64,000 bases of DNA from Caprella mutica. Taxonomy: Eukaryota > Arthropoda > Malacostraca > Amphipoda > Caprellidae. The notes under the pieces are model-generated. The model was not told the origin of the DNA. It ran no database searches and saw only the letters and a program-made list of their open reading frames with translations. Numbering within the stretch: the first letter of the stretch is position 1; the number at the start of each line of letters is the position of its first letter. Positions 44,726 through 56,269 of the stretch are shown piece by piece. Location: NCBI GenBank assembly GCA_947561585.1, contig CANNZV010001191.1, positions 212,457-276,456 of the forward strand, read 5' to 3'. Made by a program: the position numbers and the translations under genes.

Positions 44726-45130
44726 TTGTGACGATTGGCTAGTTTCTGGTTGAACGATGTTTTGGTAGCCAATGTCAATGAATGGCGTATGGAGCTGCTC
44801 TGAGTACGTAGATCTGGATTCTCTTGAAAATTCTCTTTCAATGAGGAATGCCATATAGTCGTAAAACCAAAGGCTTGGTTTATAGACATTTTCAGTGCCA
44901 GCTCCAGATTTCTTGGAGTTTTCAACTTGTTTACGTTCTCTTGAGAATTGCGACCTCATATTGTGCCATTTTTTCTTCATTATATCTACAGTAATGGACT
45001 CCATGTCTTTTTTCATTTCATTACAAATACTTAAAAGAGCTACTTCCTTTTTTTGTCTATCCTTATATTCAAGGCTTTTGACTGCCCATAGACATCTGTT
45101 AATTTCATACAAATGAATAAGTGAGAGCAT
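44726..45130 (-). pseudogene. MADF-like DNA-binding protein of the Harbinger, exon 1
   Basis: The frame reads LIHLYEINRCLWAVKSLEYK then DRQKKEVALLSICNEM, IMKKKWHNMRSQFSRERKQV and PSLWFYDYMAFL. This is the MADF (Myb/SANT-like) order: L-I-x-L...x-x-x-L-W...Y-K-D-R...W...L-R...F...R...W-x-x-Y-x-x-x-x-F-L. Harbinger elements usually encode a Myb/SANT or MADF partner that binds element ends and helps the transposase enter the nucleus. The exon is 135 codons and ends at TCACAA|GTGAGTAT in phase 0. A probable original start nine codons upstream (MTDN) is separated by a TAG, so the copy is damaged. Start chosen: ATG at 45130. Confidence 0.75.
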
Positions 45131-45375
45131 TCGCTCTCTGGTCTAATTATCAGTCATAGCGACGCACACCTCTCCCTTTGACAGCCAGGAGGAACACACT
45201 GAGGAGTCTGTATAGTGTATACAAAAGTCGCTGCGACATCAACTCGTCTTGGGCGAATCGAGATTCAGAGAAATGTCGCAAAAAAAATGTGGCTGATACA
45301 CCCCAGCCAGTCGCCTGATACAAATTGTTGCGGAACACAGCAAAAATGTATCACGTCTAAAAGGCCCTTAAGTTC
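45131..45375 (-). mobile_element. Probable right end of the Harbinger element
   Basis: On the minus strand the sequence TTAAGGGCCTTTTAGACGTG at 45375 has the TWA-then-AGGCC style of Harbinger tips. The flank just beyond it (45376-45445) matches the inverse of an hAT element elsewhere in the window (61617-61688), so a boundary falls here. The left tip was not found near 31520-31960. Confidence 0.45.
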
Positions 45376-45445
45376 AATATCATTCTCTTTATGTCGTTTT
45401 TGAATAATTAAAAATAAGTAATGTATCAATCGTAGTGTGTGTGTG
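45376..45445. mobile_element. Fragment of the 61513 hAT family
   Basis: AATATCATTCTCTTTATGTC and GAATAATTAAAAATAAGTAATGTATCAATCGTA are the inverse of 61617-61688. This is the likely target into which the Harbinger inserted. Confidence 0.7.
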
Positions 45446-45507
45446 TTATTTTTCAAGTGGATGGTGCGTGACGTCAGCAATCTTGAACCAATCAGCGACT
45501 CCCAGAG

Positions 45508-45737
45508 TCACCTCTTCTAATCGTGAGTGCAGTTACCGCGTGCTTGTGTTCCTTTTCATATTATTCCTTGGTAAGTGACTGCATCCACGAAGTAGCTTTT
45601 CTGCATCCAATAGCTTGTCACGGACTGGTGGTTGGTGCCTTTATTCAAGGAGTCACTTTGCATTCTGACTTTTTCTTCCTATCCCTTGTCAACTAGAAAG
45701 CCCTTCGTTTCGATGCAGACGTTAAATGCTTCTAAAT
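45508..45737 (-). repeat. TTTAACGTC dispersed repeat, copy 4 (partial)
   Basis: The inverse of the family head and middle: GACGTTAAATG (45718), TTGACAAGGGATAGGAAGAA in inverse, GTAAGTGACTGCATCCACGA and GTGAGTGCAGTTACCG. The tail is missing. Confidence 0.8.
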
Positions 45738-45944
45738 TTATATTAATAATTCTACTATTTTTGCGGCTTGATATATTCTCACAAATATAACAAAAGAAAC
45801 TAATCAATTGAAATATTAAAAATTTGTCAACTACTGTTTTACGTCAGTCGTAAGCTTATAGAAACCAATCATTGTTCATATTTATTATATTTTCAAATAT
45901 ATGAAAATGATGTATACACTGACAAAACATAAATCAAGCGGCGA

Positions 45945-46010
45945 ATCGTCCTGGCGGCGAGTTGTCCTCATGGCGAGTTGTCCTAGAACCGTGACTTGGC
46001 TACTGTGACA
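45945..46010. repeat. Phrase repeat GGCGAGTTGTCCT
   Basis: Three units: GGCGAATCGTCCTGGC, GGCGAGTTGTCCTCAT and GGCGAGTTGTCCTAGAACC. It is probably one end of an element; the partner was not found. Confidence 0.6.
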
Positions 46011-46069
46011 TTGACTATTTCATAGTCAATGTTGACCCACAGCTTTTCTTTCGAAATATTATTACCTTA

Positions 46070-47345
46070 GTTCAAGGGATTGTCTGTGATGTTCCAATGA
46101 AGCAGATTTTCTCTCATGAATTGTCTACTGGTCCTTCTTCGTTGGTGGATAAAAATAAATAAATCTCAACTCAGACAAGTTGCTAATAATGTACAACCTT
46201 AAATACCTTCAAATTGTACCTATGTTTTAGATGGAGGCTCATTGATACATCGAATCTCGTTGCAGAAGTTTCTCTCCATTGAATTAAGAAATAGTACGCA
46301 ATTTTCAAACTATGTTCTTATAACTTTCACAAATGTAACTCGTTTTCTATGTTATACAAGTAAGCTCTCAACCAAAGGGGTGACACATTTCCGGCATTGA
46401 AAAGGAAAGTCCAGTTGTTCAAATATAGAAGTCAGATGCTGATTATTATTAAGAAAGAATATTTTTGGAGGAATCGAACAATTCATCAATTTGCATCTAG
46501 AAGACTTCGATAGCAATAACGTGAAGACACTTCAGGCAATGGATGACACATATTTGCTGATTGTATTTTCAACTCTGAGAACATCTGAAACTCACGACAA
46601 AGTGGTTATTGAGAGGATACTGATCTGTTAGTGTTACTGATCCATCACGGGAATGTCACTTCACCAGGTTTACATGACATCATACTAATATCGGACAAAA
46701 GTGATTCATGTAAGATATGAAACATAAAGCATGTAATACTAAACATTGCCAAACTGATAGTGCCAACACATGCACTTCTAGGATGCGACACAACCTCTAG
46801 AGTACATTCCATTGGGAAGGGAGAAGTACTGAAAAAGTGAAGAACTGATCCTAATTTCAAAAAGATATGATGCCTTTTCTCAACAGTATACCTCAAAAAG
46901 ATGATATATCCCATGCATGCTGGTGAGAGATTGCTTTTACTATTACATGGAGTAACAAAATCATCGAATATCGATCACCATCGATTATGGGGTATATTAA
47001 TAAAGTGTGTACTGGGAATATACCTCTCCAGCCTGAGATGGTCTGCCCAACATTCCATTCACTGAGAGTTTTCCATCAGGTTCAAGCAAGGATAGGGAAT
47101 GATTTGAATCCTCTTGAATTTAGGTGGAGAATTGAAAATGAAAGGCTGATGCTAATTTACACTTCCAAACATATTCCCTCTTGAAAATGATCAGAAGCAC
47201 CTGTAAAGGGGATTGTAGTACCAAAATTTGTACCTGATTCAGGTATTTTCTTGCGATGCTCCAATATTTGTGGTCAATGCAGAGGAGTATCATGCCATAA
47301 TTGTATGGAATATGATTTAAATGATAGTACTGTGTATACTTATAA
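46070..47345 (+). pseudogene. Relic of a repetitive insect gene with CxC-rich tail
   Basis: In shifting plus-strand frames: VQGIVCDVPMKQIFSHELST (46080-46140), THALLGCDTTSRVHSIGKGE (about 46765-46825), FHSLRVFHQVQARIGNDLNP-LEFRW (47050-47130), MIRSTCKGDCSTKICT (47187-47235) and CSNICGQCRGVSCHNCM (47258-47310). The H-A-L-x-G-C-D-T-T-S block, the Q.W.G..L.P..W block and the C-x-C-K-x-x-C-S...C...C-x-x-C-x-x-x-x-C-x-N-C tail recur together in a high-copy family of predicted proteins in arthropods and other animals. I recall it as transposon-associated, with function unknown. At least four frame changes and several stops show it is dead. Confidence 0.6.
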
Positions 47346-48356
47346 GTAAAATATAAATAAAATGCGTTCCATTAGCCGTAATTAGCAAAGGAGTGACATT
47401 TGTCAACCAGAAAGGTGCTTCAAAAAAACTCAACGGATATTGAAACACTGTTGTTATTGAATTTCTCCAATAACTTTCAAATCCAATGACATAAAGTGGT
47501 AAACTTTTATCTGTGATATAACAACACCTATAAAGTAATATATGTAAAAATTAGCTTTCTAATATTTTTTTCCAATTCAGCCACTTTTTGAGCTCGATTG
47601 ACCGGACTATGAATTAATTCTGACTTTAGCGTTTATAAATTTCATTGAACCAATTATTCAAATTTTAAGAGTTTGTAGATGGAATGTTAAAACAACAACT
47701 GTGTTAACAAAACTTCCTATTTAGTAAGTACTGCTAGTTATTGATAAATAAAATATTAAATAAATGAATAGGTACTACACGAAAAATATGAAAACTAATT
47801 TAGGGAATGGTTTTACATATTTAATAATGCCTGTGGTCATATAAATTTTTAAGTTAACCAATTTAAGACTCAGTTTATAACTGTGGACCTACTACTAGGG
47901 TCCTAGGAACTACATATAGAACCTCTGCGAAAATTGGATATTTTAGGGTAATTTACGCATTTTCAGGGTAATATTGAAGAGGGTTTTAGGGTAGGAACTG
48001 TACCAATCGTGGAAGCACTGGGAGCATCTCGGCATTCGCACACGGCTCAGTGACGTTTCATAAACGAGGAAGAATGCACGCATCTAGTACGCGCTCCACC
48101 AAACGTTTATTTAAGTCATTAACATTGTATCTGTTGCCTAAATATTCATCAATTAATCTTCTAAATCAGTTAAATGTCCAAAGATGAGAAAATTATTGAG
48201 CAAAATGATCAGAAGCCTAAAGTATTCTGAAGAATAATGTGAAGTTAACATCAGCTGTTGATGTAGTATTAGTATTTTAACCAAATGAATACATTTCATT
48301 TATTTACAACTTCATGAAAGTATAATTCAAATTGAATAATTTGATAAGATAATTTC
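47346..48356. other. No gene recognised
   Basis: AT-rich sequence with no element ends that I can support. Confidence 0.5.
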
Positions 48357-48478
48357 TAGGGTTGTGGCAATATGTGTTTTAAATCATGAATCTTAAGAAT
48401 ATCATCCGAAAATTCAATCAGTCTATAATATTTACAGGATCCATGATTTCAAACGCATATTGTCAGTTGTCACAACAC
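48357..48478. mobile_element. TAGGGTTGTGACA MITE, copy 4
   Basis: TAGGGTTGTGGCAATATGTG and ATCATGAATC on the left pair with GATCCATGATTTCAAACGCA-TATTGTCAGTTGTCACAAC on the right. It is a foldback of about 120 bp like copy 3. A further tip of the family, CAATGTCACATCCCTA, is at 49048-49063, so a longer element 48357-49063 is also possible. Confidence 0.7.
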
Positions 48479-48984
48479 TTATAAATCTAAGTCAAAACCT
48501 AAACTTAGTTTTGAATGGATTCAAAATCTTGGTGAATTGAAATCTTGATTCTTGATGATTAATCTCCACAGACATAGCAATTTTTGATAATGGTTGTTGA
48601 TTCAGCCATATTAGAGAGTTGCTGATTACAACAAATTTCTATCCAATCTTTGTAATCATGTCTCCTAAAATTGATTAAAATAAATTATTATTATTTTCTG
48701 CTGTATTCTTACTATCTTTAAACATTTATTAACCTTCCCTAATCCCTATCACGCGCGTTCGCAATTGTTATTTGTTTGTATCTAGAACTCCCTTGGATTT
48801 GTCAACACTTTTCACAATCTTCAATATTCCACCTACAAACTTATTAAATTTGAATAATTAGTTTAATAAAATATTCTTGGTACCACAGTTGAAATCGTTT
48901 TCTATGCAGGGTCCCAGAACAAAACGGCATAGGTTAGACATTTACATATTAAAAATTGACCAAGAAGAGCATATTTATCGATTA

Positions 48985-49063
48985 GTACACAAGCATATAA
49001 TATGCTCTTGAAACTTGAAATATAAGCAGAGAACTGCATATATGTACAATGTCACATCCCTAT
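48985..49063. mobile_element. TAGGGTTGTGACA family right-end fragment
   Basis: AGCATATAATATGCTC and TGCATATATGTACAATGTCACATCCCTA match the array and tip of copy 2. Confidence 0.6.
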
Positions 49064-49924
49064 TAATTACTGTATAGAATAAAAATATAACAAAGATATT
49101 CAAAATGGAACGACTCTTTGTACCTGAAGTAACACATGAAAAACACGATATCCTAGAGCGAAATTAAACATTAATTTTCATGAAAACTACAAAGAAATAA
49201 CAGATTATGTAATGTGAAATTAATGGGTAATAAGGTAATTACGTAAATTTGAGGCTCAGCATTTCAACTCCTTCATAATCATACACCGCGAATCGCTTCG
49301 GTTGTGCATGTCTTCACCAAATACTTTGGAAGACACTTAACTACATTTACAATTGATACCCGACCAGTTTTGCTGTAAAGAGATGAAACTGTGTCATTTC
49401 ATTCCTATAATAGGTTTTATTTTTTTCTTCTATGGTCTCCTCCCATGAATCTACTTTCCTCCGCTTAGTATTGCGACCCACTTCTTCATTTGACTCTTCT
49501 TTTGTTTTGTCAATTTATCAGAATCTTCCGACGTCTCAGCTCCATCACTCTTTACAAGAATTTCTTCATCAACAAATTCTTCTAACGTTTCCTTTTCAAT
49601 ATTTTAATTTGATGGATCATGAAGGCTGAAAAAGAAATAAAATTAGAATCAAAACATTAATAATTATTAGGTAAATATTTGGATGCTTCAACATGAAAAA
49701 GTTTTACCTAATATTTAATCGAGAAAAGGAAACAGATTGTGCTTCATCTAAGCAACATTTCCCTTCAGGGTAGATTCATTCCCATTATGCCTTGTGGGGA
49801 AATCCTTGCTGCAGCATGGCTCTTGGTCTCTATTACTGCGTTCAGATAAGGTAAATATACTGAGATCGGTGAGGTTACTGTGAGATAAAGTACTTATGAC
49901 TGAGTGTGAGGTTTTGGTGAAGTC
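49064..49924. other. No gene recognised
   Basis: Short frames only. A Ser-rich plus-strand frame at 49432-49629 has no recognisable domain. Confidence 0.45.
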
Positions 49925-50790
49925 TTAGTTCTCATCAGCAGTTTTCCTAGAATGTCCCACTGTTTTAGCTATGTTATTCAATGCCGATTCGGAGAGATTT
50001 TTCTCTCGGCTGAGAGTGATTGTGCTCCCTCTTACTACTCTAGTTGAAACTTTCTTTCCTGAGGCTGTTGGCAGTTTATTTAGAATCCTTAATACTCCAG
50101 AGAGACTAATTAGTTCCTCATCATGTTTAGAGTTCACTTTTGGGAATGAGAGAAAGGCAATGTTACAAAATTTGTTTTTAGTTATGAACGATCGCAGATC
50201 TCTGACAAACAGTTGAAGAACACTGTACTCTCTATTTTGTGATATAGAACAGGAGCAGTAATACCGTTGTGTGAATTCTTATTCTCTATAACATTAACTT
50301 GAAAGTACTTCTCTCCTTGTATATCTATCTTTTCAGCTTCTTCAATTTCTTCCGTTGACATCCGCATCATTTCCATTTTGTTTCTTGTTACTCTAACAGC
50401 GCCGACAGTCGTCAGTGAATTATGCACAGAGGCCACCTGTTTTTTAGAGTAATGAAGGTGTTTACTTTCATTCATATCTTTAAAGACACCAATAAATGGT
50501 AATTCAAACCATTCAAAACGTACTTCAGTTCAATTTCACTTAGAAGTTTCTTTGTGCCTTTAGTTTAGACAGGATCATTTCCTAGTGTGTGACCTCTTCA
50601 TATTTGGAACCTCTTCGGAGCACATCCAGCTGATGCTCCTCGCAGTTAGATTTGAATGGATTATCAATGTCCTTCATCATGAATTGCACAAACAAATTGA
50701 ATTGTTCCAAGTATTTTGATTTTGATGTGTTAGCGATGGGTTTTTCACGGAATATTTAGAGCATGTGCCGTATCCTTTTGCTGTCGTACA
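49925..50790 (-). pseudogene. Unassigned degraded ORF, perhaps a tyrosine-recombinase-like tail
   Basis: Minus-strand pieces can be read in order with frame changes. FREKPIANTSKSKYLEQFNL then FVQFMMKDIDNPF (about 50745-50650). MNESKHLHYSKKQVASVHNS and VTRNKMEMMRMSTEEIEEAE (50475-50340). MNSKHDEELISLSGVLRILN (50137 on), then RVVRGSTITLSR and ESALNNIAKTVGHSRKTADENYV (to 49925). The last block resembles the C-terminal R...(H)...G-H-S segment of tyrosine-recombinase-like proteins common in arthropod repeats. The catalytic Tyr cannot be placed, so this is only a suggestion. It is certainly not intact. Confidence 0.35.
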
Positions 50791-51390
50791 AATCACTTGG
50801 AGAAAGAGGAAAACATATTACCTCTTCATAGGGTAGCATTGGGTCTAGGACATTGCGACCAACGGACATTTCGTCCAACGCACATTTCGTCCAACGCACA
50901 TTTCGTACAAGAATTGCTTTGTAAATATGTGTTATATTTCACAATATTTTTCGCTATTATTATTAATAGCCAGTTATTATTATAGTGAATTATTCCCAAC
51001 CAATTCATATGAACACATAAAAAAATGTTTACCTATCGATTGCAGTTATGAAATTAGACATGAAAGGTTTTACTGTATCTTTAAATTATATACCTCCTTT
51101 AATATTTTGCATTAGTTAATGAGTTATGAGTATTTGAAATATGGAACTGAAATAACAGTGTACTAACAAGACTAAATGTTCGGAAATGTAAGAAAGATAA
51201 TGAAATAATTACTAAAGAGGTAAATAATAATGATATATATTGTTTTATTACGAGCTCGAAAATATGGAACAGTCTGATAGCATGGACGTTTTTACGTTTA
51301 AATGAATAAAGGCAACACTAAAAAGTACCAATATCTACCTAATTCTTTTATAACATAATTCATTAGCAATCACTTTGTTAGTAGTATATT

Positions 51391-51414
51391 ATGTACTATC
51401 AGAGAAAAGAGTCA
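51391..51414 (+). repeat. Single 24-bp piece of the 32-bp satellite
   Basis: ATGTACTATCAGAGAAAAGAGTCA is identical to the commonest satellite unit at 14304-15512, 36 kb away. The neighbouring bases do not match the hAT that hosts the array. Confidence 0.85.
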
Positions 51415-51756
51415 TATCTCACATCACAGTGTCCTAATTTTCTATTATTTTCAAATCTTACATATTTGTCGTCGAATACACAGACCAAATTTTATAATAT
51501 CTACAAGCATTACAAATTTACAATTAGTATCGTCAATTTTGGAAATGAAAAAAATAGTAAATTGTCTTAAAATCATTAGGTACAGATACACTTTTCTTCG
51601 ACTGTACATGTATCATGTATGTATTTTATTTAATCACTGTTAAAAATAATGTGTCATGAAAAACTAATTTCTGTACCAATATTGCTTCTAATAACCTAAT
51701 CAGAGTAATAATATTGATGTTCATTGTATTTATTGTTATTATGTTATTTTCAATGT

Positions 51757-52060
51757 TCATATACTCTAATAACTTCGATGCATGCCTCGTTATTATTACA
51801 GATTTTATTTGACCAATGTGAAATAAAAGCGATTCCTGCCTGCATATCATTAAATAAAGTATTCAGTTTTATTATTTCACTGTTGCCGGCCAGCAGGAGC
51901 ATGGGAAGAAGATTGCAATAAGAATTAAGGCAAATACCATAAATTTCTAATTGCCATAAAAAAGGGTATTTTCTACTTTCATATTGCAAATAATGCTCAA
52001 TATAAAATTTATACACAATATAAATATAATACAAAATAAAGCATTTCGTGGACGAAATGT
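51757..52060. repeat. Inverted repeat partner of 56270-56575
   Basis: About 305 bp match the inverse of 56270-56575 with few differences. Examples are TGCTCCTGCTGGCCGGCAAC there and GTTGCCGGCCAGCAGGAGCA here. It is the right part of the phrase-end element at 50848. The pair flanks the piggyBac relic. Confidence 0.9.
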
Positions 52061-52065
52061 CCGTG

Positions 52066-53472
52066 CACGGGTAGCATATAATCCACAACCATTCTAAATA
52101 TCCTTTGTGGATATTTTTTTGTTAGCCTTTAATGATGACATGTATGCATCCTTCCACTGCGCTAGTTCACCAGAGTATACTCTGTAATCTTTATAAACCA
52201 TTGAATTATAAACTTCCTGAAGTTAAGATAGTTTAATTTTCATATTATTGTAGGATTCTTTAGTTTCGGCTTCAATCAATCATCAAATGAATCTTCTGTA
52301 AAATCATCAATTTCCTTGATAATTTCGTTTGTAGTGAATTTGTGATTTTAAGCTCACTATTTTGAGAACGAACAGTATCAGAATCTTCCAATTTAACAAA
52401 CTAACTATCCACTTTTTTACCGTAGCACTTTGGAACCACTGGTGCATAGCGTACGAAATTTTCATAATAGCCATCTTTGTTGTCAACCACTTCATGGTCC
52501 TTCTTTAGGCGACTTGTCATATTCTTTTGAAGAGAACCACATAATAAACACTAATTATGGTTATCGCTACGTATTACAAGCTCTCTTCTTGAGGTTTTAC
52601 ATTTCTTATCCATAGTCCTCATCGATACTTCACCTTCCTTGCCATTTCTTTTACTTGTTCCTTTCCATGATTTTGGCCATATTTTGAAAGTTCGTGTAGA
52701 GCAATATTGCATTGGACATGACAGCTTATGGGTTCCGTCTTTTCCTATAACTATATCGTCGCAACCCTCATCGTTTGAGTTATCGATTTCGTCTGCTCCC
52801 AAAATGCTATCACTTCTCTTACAATATATGTAATTACTTAGGAACTCGTTTATAGTTTTTTTTTAATTTAGGTTCGATTGCAATCAATTGCTTTGCAATT
52901 TTGTCCATCAGTTGTGAGGTGGTTAGTCTATCTGTATAGCCCTTTGAGACCCCTTGTATAGTATACTTTACATTCTTCTTCGGCTTCCCTAATGTTAATT
53001 TTTCATTCAAATATCACCATATTTTATTTCTATGGTCTTAATGCATGTAGAAACATCTGGGATAAATTTCAAGTTCCCCGGTGGAAAGCTTCTCCGTACA
53101 ATTCTCGCTCTTGTGTGAGATGGATGTAGCCGGTCCGTCAAGTTCTACCTCTGTTATTTCAGGTACGTGCCATTTTACAGAAAAGATACCAACTAGTTGT
53201 TTTTATGAGGATTTGTTCCTAACATTGAATAGATCAAGTTTGATTTGTATTTCACTTTAAAATTATTCATTGTGCATTTCTAACATCACTTTTACTTAGA
53301 AGTATAGTATTTTTGAAAAGAGTTCTTCGTTTATGAATTCACTGCTGTATATTAGGTTATACTTTAGTTTTATATGATTGAATTACTCTTGTTTGTATAA
53401 TATTCTATACATGAGTTTTATATAGTTGGATTTCAAATTATATATTAAATAATTATATGTTGTAGCAGGTGA
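52066..53472. other. No gene recognised; one short duplication
   Basis: AAATGAATCTTCTGTAAAAT and CATCAATTTC at 52285-52314 are identical to 53797-53826 in the piggyBac relic, in the same orientation. A minus-strand frame at 52551-52802 (83 codons, starting MGADEIDNSNDEG) is unassigned. Confidence 0.5.
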
Positions 53473-53499
53473 ATCAGGACCAAGAAAAAGCCACAGAAA

Positions 53500-54534
53500 G
53501 AAGATTACGAGGTGCAACAAACATTGACAGAAGCCCAGATCAGTTCTATTTTGGCCAATAACACTTTTTTGAAGACTGTCAATGATTTATCTGATGATGA
53601 TGACGTGGGCGATGAAAGTTATTTGCCAGCAAATGATAATTTATCTGAAAATGGCAAAGATGGCTCTTCCAGCGATGATGATGATCATGATACCAACCCA
53701 GTAATTGAACAAAGCAACCTCAATTGCAGAACGTTCTGGAAGATAGACAATGATTTCAAATTTCAAAGAACACTTAATACATCTGGCCAGGATACAAATG
53801 AATCTTCTGTAAAATCATCAATTTCATACATGAAAGAGTATCTACCTGACTAAATGATCAAAACTTTGACTCTTTGCACTAATCAAAAAGCTCTACAATC
53901 TGGTAAACTACTGAACCCGAGTGAAGAAGTAATGTGCCGATTCATTGGGTTGAATCTTCTCATGTCAGTTGTGCACTTTCCTTGGATAAAACTTCATTGG
54001 GATCGAAGATACGGGTATCCTTCAGTGAATCTTGTAATGATGAGAGATAAATTCTTTTTAATTAGGAATAACTTTGTAGTACACGACCCCAAAATATCAC
54101 AAGAGAGGCAATCTGATAAGCTATGGAAAGTAAGACCTTTGCTGAATGCTGTGAGAGATAGATGCATGGCCCTTCCTCGATCCACCACAGTGTTTCTCTA
54201 CCACAGTGTCTATCCAGCTGCTTGTGCAAACAGCTGGAGAGAATATATAATAGATTGTAGGGATGAGGGCAGGCAAGTCAAAGATGTTCAAAAGTATCTT
54301 GAATTCAAACTTGATCTCGTGGAACATTTTTTGAATATGAACATGAATGAATCCAGTTCTGAAGAGGACACGGGAGCTGAACACCTCCCTCAAATACTCC
54401 TTGCTAGTGAACCTTACCACAGGTGCAGATATTATTTTTGTTCAAAATTAAGCAGCACCTCTTGTAATAAGTGTGGTATGTTTCTCTGTCTCACAGCTAC
54501 AAGAAATTTTTTAATGAAATTCCACGAATAATTA
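53500..54534 (+). pseudogene. piggyBac transposase relic lacking the catalytic core
   Basis: The frame opens with an acidic N terminus (LSDDDDVGDESYLP, SSSDDDDHDTNP), then ISYMKEYLPD, a stop at 53851-53853, and continues IKTLTLCTNQKALQSGKLLN. FIGLNLLMSVVHFPWIKLHW, RRYGYPSVNLVMMRDKFFLI and KLWKVRPLLNAVRDRCMAL follow. This is the conserved N-terminal half of piggyBac (DDE_Tnp_1_7) transposases. It then jumps at 54180 directly to the C-terminal part, ACANSWREYIIDC, and to the Cys-rich tail CRYYFCSKLSSTSC-NKCGMFLCL...FH. The roughly 230 residues holding the catalytic Asp residues are missing. The remainder cannot transpose. TTAA-flanked ends were not found. Confidence 0.88.
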
Positions 54535-55324
54535 TTCTTTACGATTGAATTCAAAACTTTGTTATGTAATACTTCTTTGGATACTACGAATGGTGTTTGC
54601 ACTTTCAATTGCAAATTTATTCTATACCAAACATTTGACATTACTAATGTTGTCGTAAATAACATCCGTCAAACTATGAGAAGATTGACCACCAGAATTT
54701 CGTCCCGGGGGTGAGGCTACAACCTGCCAAATAAATAACAGCAACTAAAATTGGGAAATGTGAATTGGGCATTTGTTTTATTGAAACCAAGTTAATACAA
54801 CCGTAATATCGCAACAAATCTCTTACCGTGTTCAAAGTCACTGGTGTAGCGCCATAATATACCACTCCCAAATCACTACTTTTTAACTCTTAATTCACAC
54901 AAATACCGTAACCATAACTCTGTAGCAAAAATTAATAAACATTACACAATGTTGATATGAATACAGTAACTACACTAGAACACAGTTAATAAAAAATATA
55001 TAAAGTTTAAGAAAGTTCATCAAATCTACTCTAGGCAAATAGTTTAAAAAAATCACAGAGCACACACATGAACACACTATTCAGATAGACTTTAAACCGA
55101 TAATGACTCAGGTAATTGTTGCTAGGAGATACCTCACTTTTGTCACTAATTTTTGCCACCAGAGGTCGCTCACTACAATAGTTTTAGTTAACAAATTTAC
55201 AATAGGATCATTTTTTAATTTAAAGAAAAACTTCCGCTTTGCATGCTCTCTTCCGTTGTTTATCATTTTAGTTGCGGGCAGTGCCCGTCTGATTACGTGG
55301 GCATGACGTCACGTAATCTTTATG
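54535..55324. other. No gene recognised
   Basis: AT-rich sequence after the piggyBac relic; no terminal repeat found. Confidence 0.45.
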
Positions 55325-55402
55325 GTGACCGGAGAATTCGCCGTTGGAAATTTCGCCGTTAGGAAAATTCGACGTTAGGAAGATTCGCCGTGAGGAATAT
55401 TT
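55325..55402. repeat. Phrase repeat GAATTCGCCGTTGGA
   Basis: Four units of 16-17 bp (AATTCGCCGTTGGA, ATTTCGCCGTTAGGA, AATTCGACGTTAGGA, GATTCGCCGTGAGGA). Probably an element end; partner not found. Confidence 0.7.
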
Positions 55403-56269
55403 ACATTATTTTTAAATTATAGTGTAACTGAATACATTTATTTTTATGTATGTTAATAACTATATGGAAATAATATAAATAACAATATATGATTAAACAT
55501 ATTATATTCCTATTTATTCCTCATATTACGTTAGAATCGCAGTAACAAAGTTTTTTATGAATTCTAAAATAGAAATGAATGGAATTTTGGTTTATAGAGA
55601 TCACATACACTCACAAGAGATATTTTAAATGTAGCATTCTTATCAGTGTAGGTACTACCTTGAAATATTTGTGCCATGCACAATAATTCAGATTTCAAGA
55701 GGTAAACCGAACAATGTAATACCGATTAAATAAATAAAAACCAATAATTAGGTAGGTATGAAACCATCAATAACTCGGAATAGTACAATAATTAGAAAAG
55801 CTTTATCTTAAATTCACAATATTTTAAACACAAAGGAACACTTAACATCTTTTAAGAGGAAGTGACGCAAACCGACTAAGATTAGCCAATACACAGCTGA
55901 CTATCACTAGTGATCTTATTCATCTTTACTGAACATTTTTTAACAAAGAAATTAGCTTCGACTATTTAGTCAACCAATCAAAACACTCAAAATGTTATAC
56001 AGCGACCTCACGTGACACAAAATTATTCGATTACTAATTAAAATATACATTGTATATATGAACAGTTAATATAATTTTTTTGGCTTCATAGTTTCATCAG
56101 ATAGACAATATTACATAATCACCTACAATTAATATTTACAATTATAAATTCTTATATTAGTTATTTAACAAATTGGTTTATTCTATAATTATCAATATTT
56201 TTATAAATACTTATTGGTATTTGAATAGTTATGTCATCTATAATTTCTTCTTCCACGATAATTTCTTCC
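55403..56269. other. No gene recognised
   Basis: AT-rich, likely the body of the element that ends in the phrase repeat. Confidence 0.45.

Larger units (their letters stand above)
50848..52065. mobile_element. Element with CGGACATTTCGTCC phrase ends, about 1.2 kb
   Basis: The left end has AACGGACATTTCGTCCAACG and two more CACATTTCGT(C/A)CAA units (50868-50912). The right end has TTTCGTGGACGAAATGTCCG (52043-52063), the inverse of the same word. No coding frame inside. Its right 305 bp occur again inverted at 56270-56575. Confidence 0.65.

Noticed and set aside
52551..52802. Missing catalytic core of the nearby piggyBac on the minus strand
   Set aside because: The frame (GKDGTHKLSCPMQYCS and on) does not match the DDD blocks I know for piggyBac, so no link was made.
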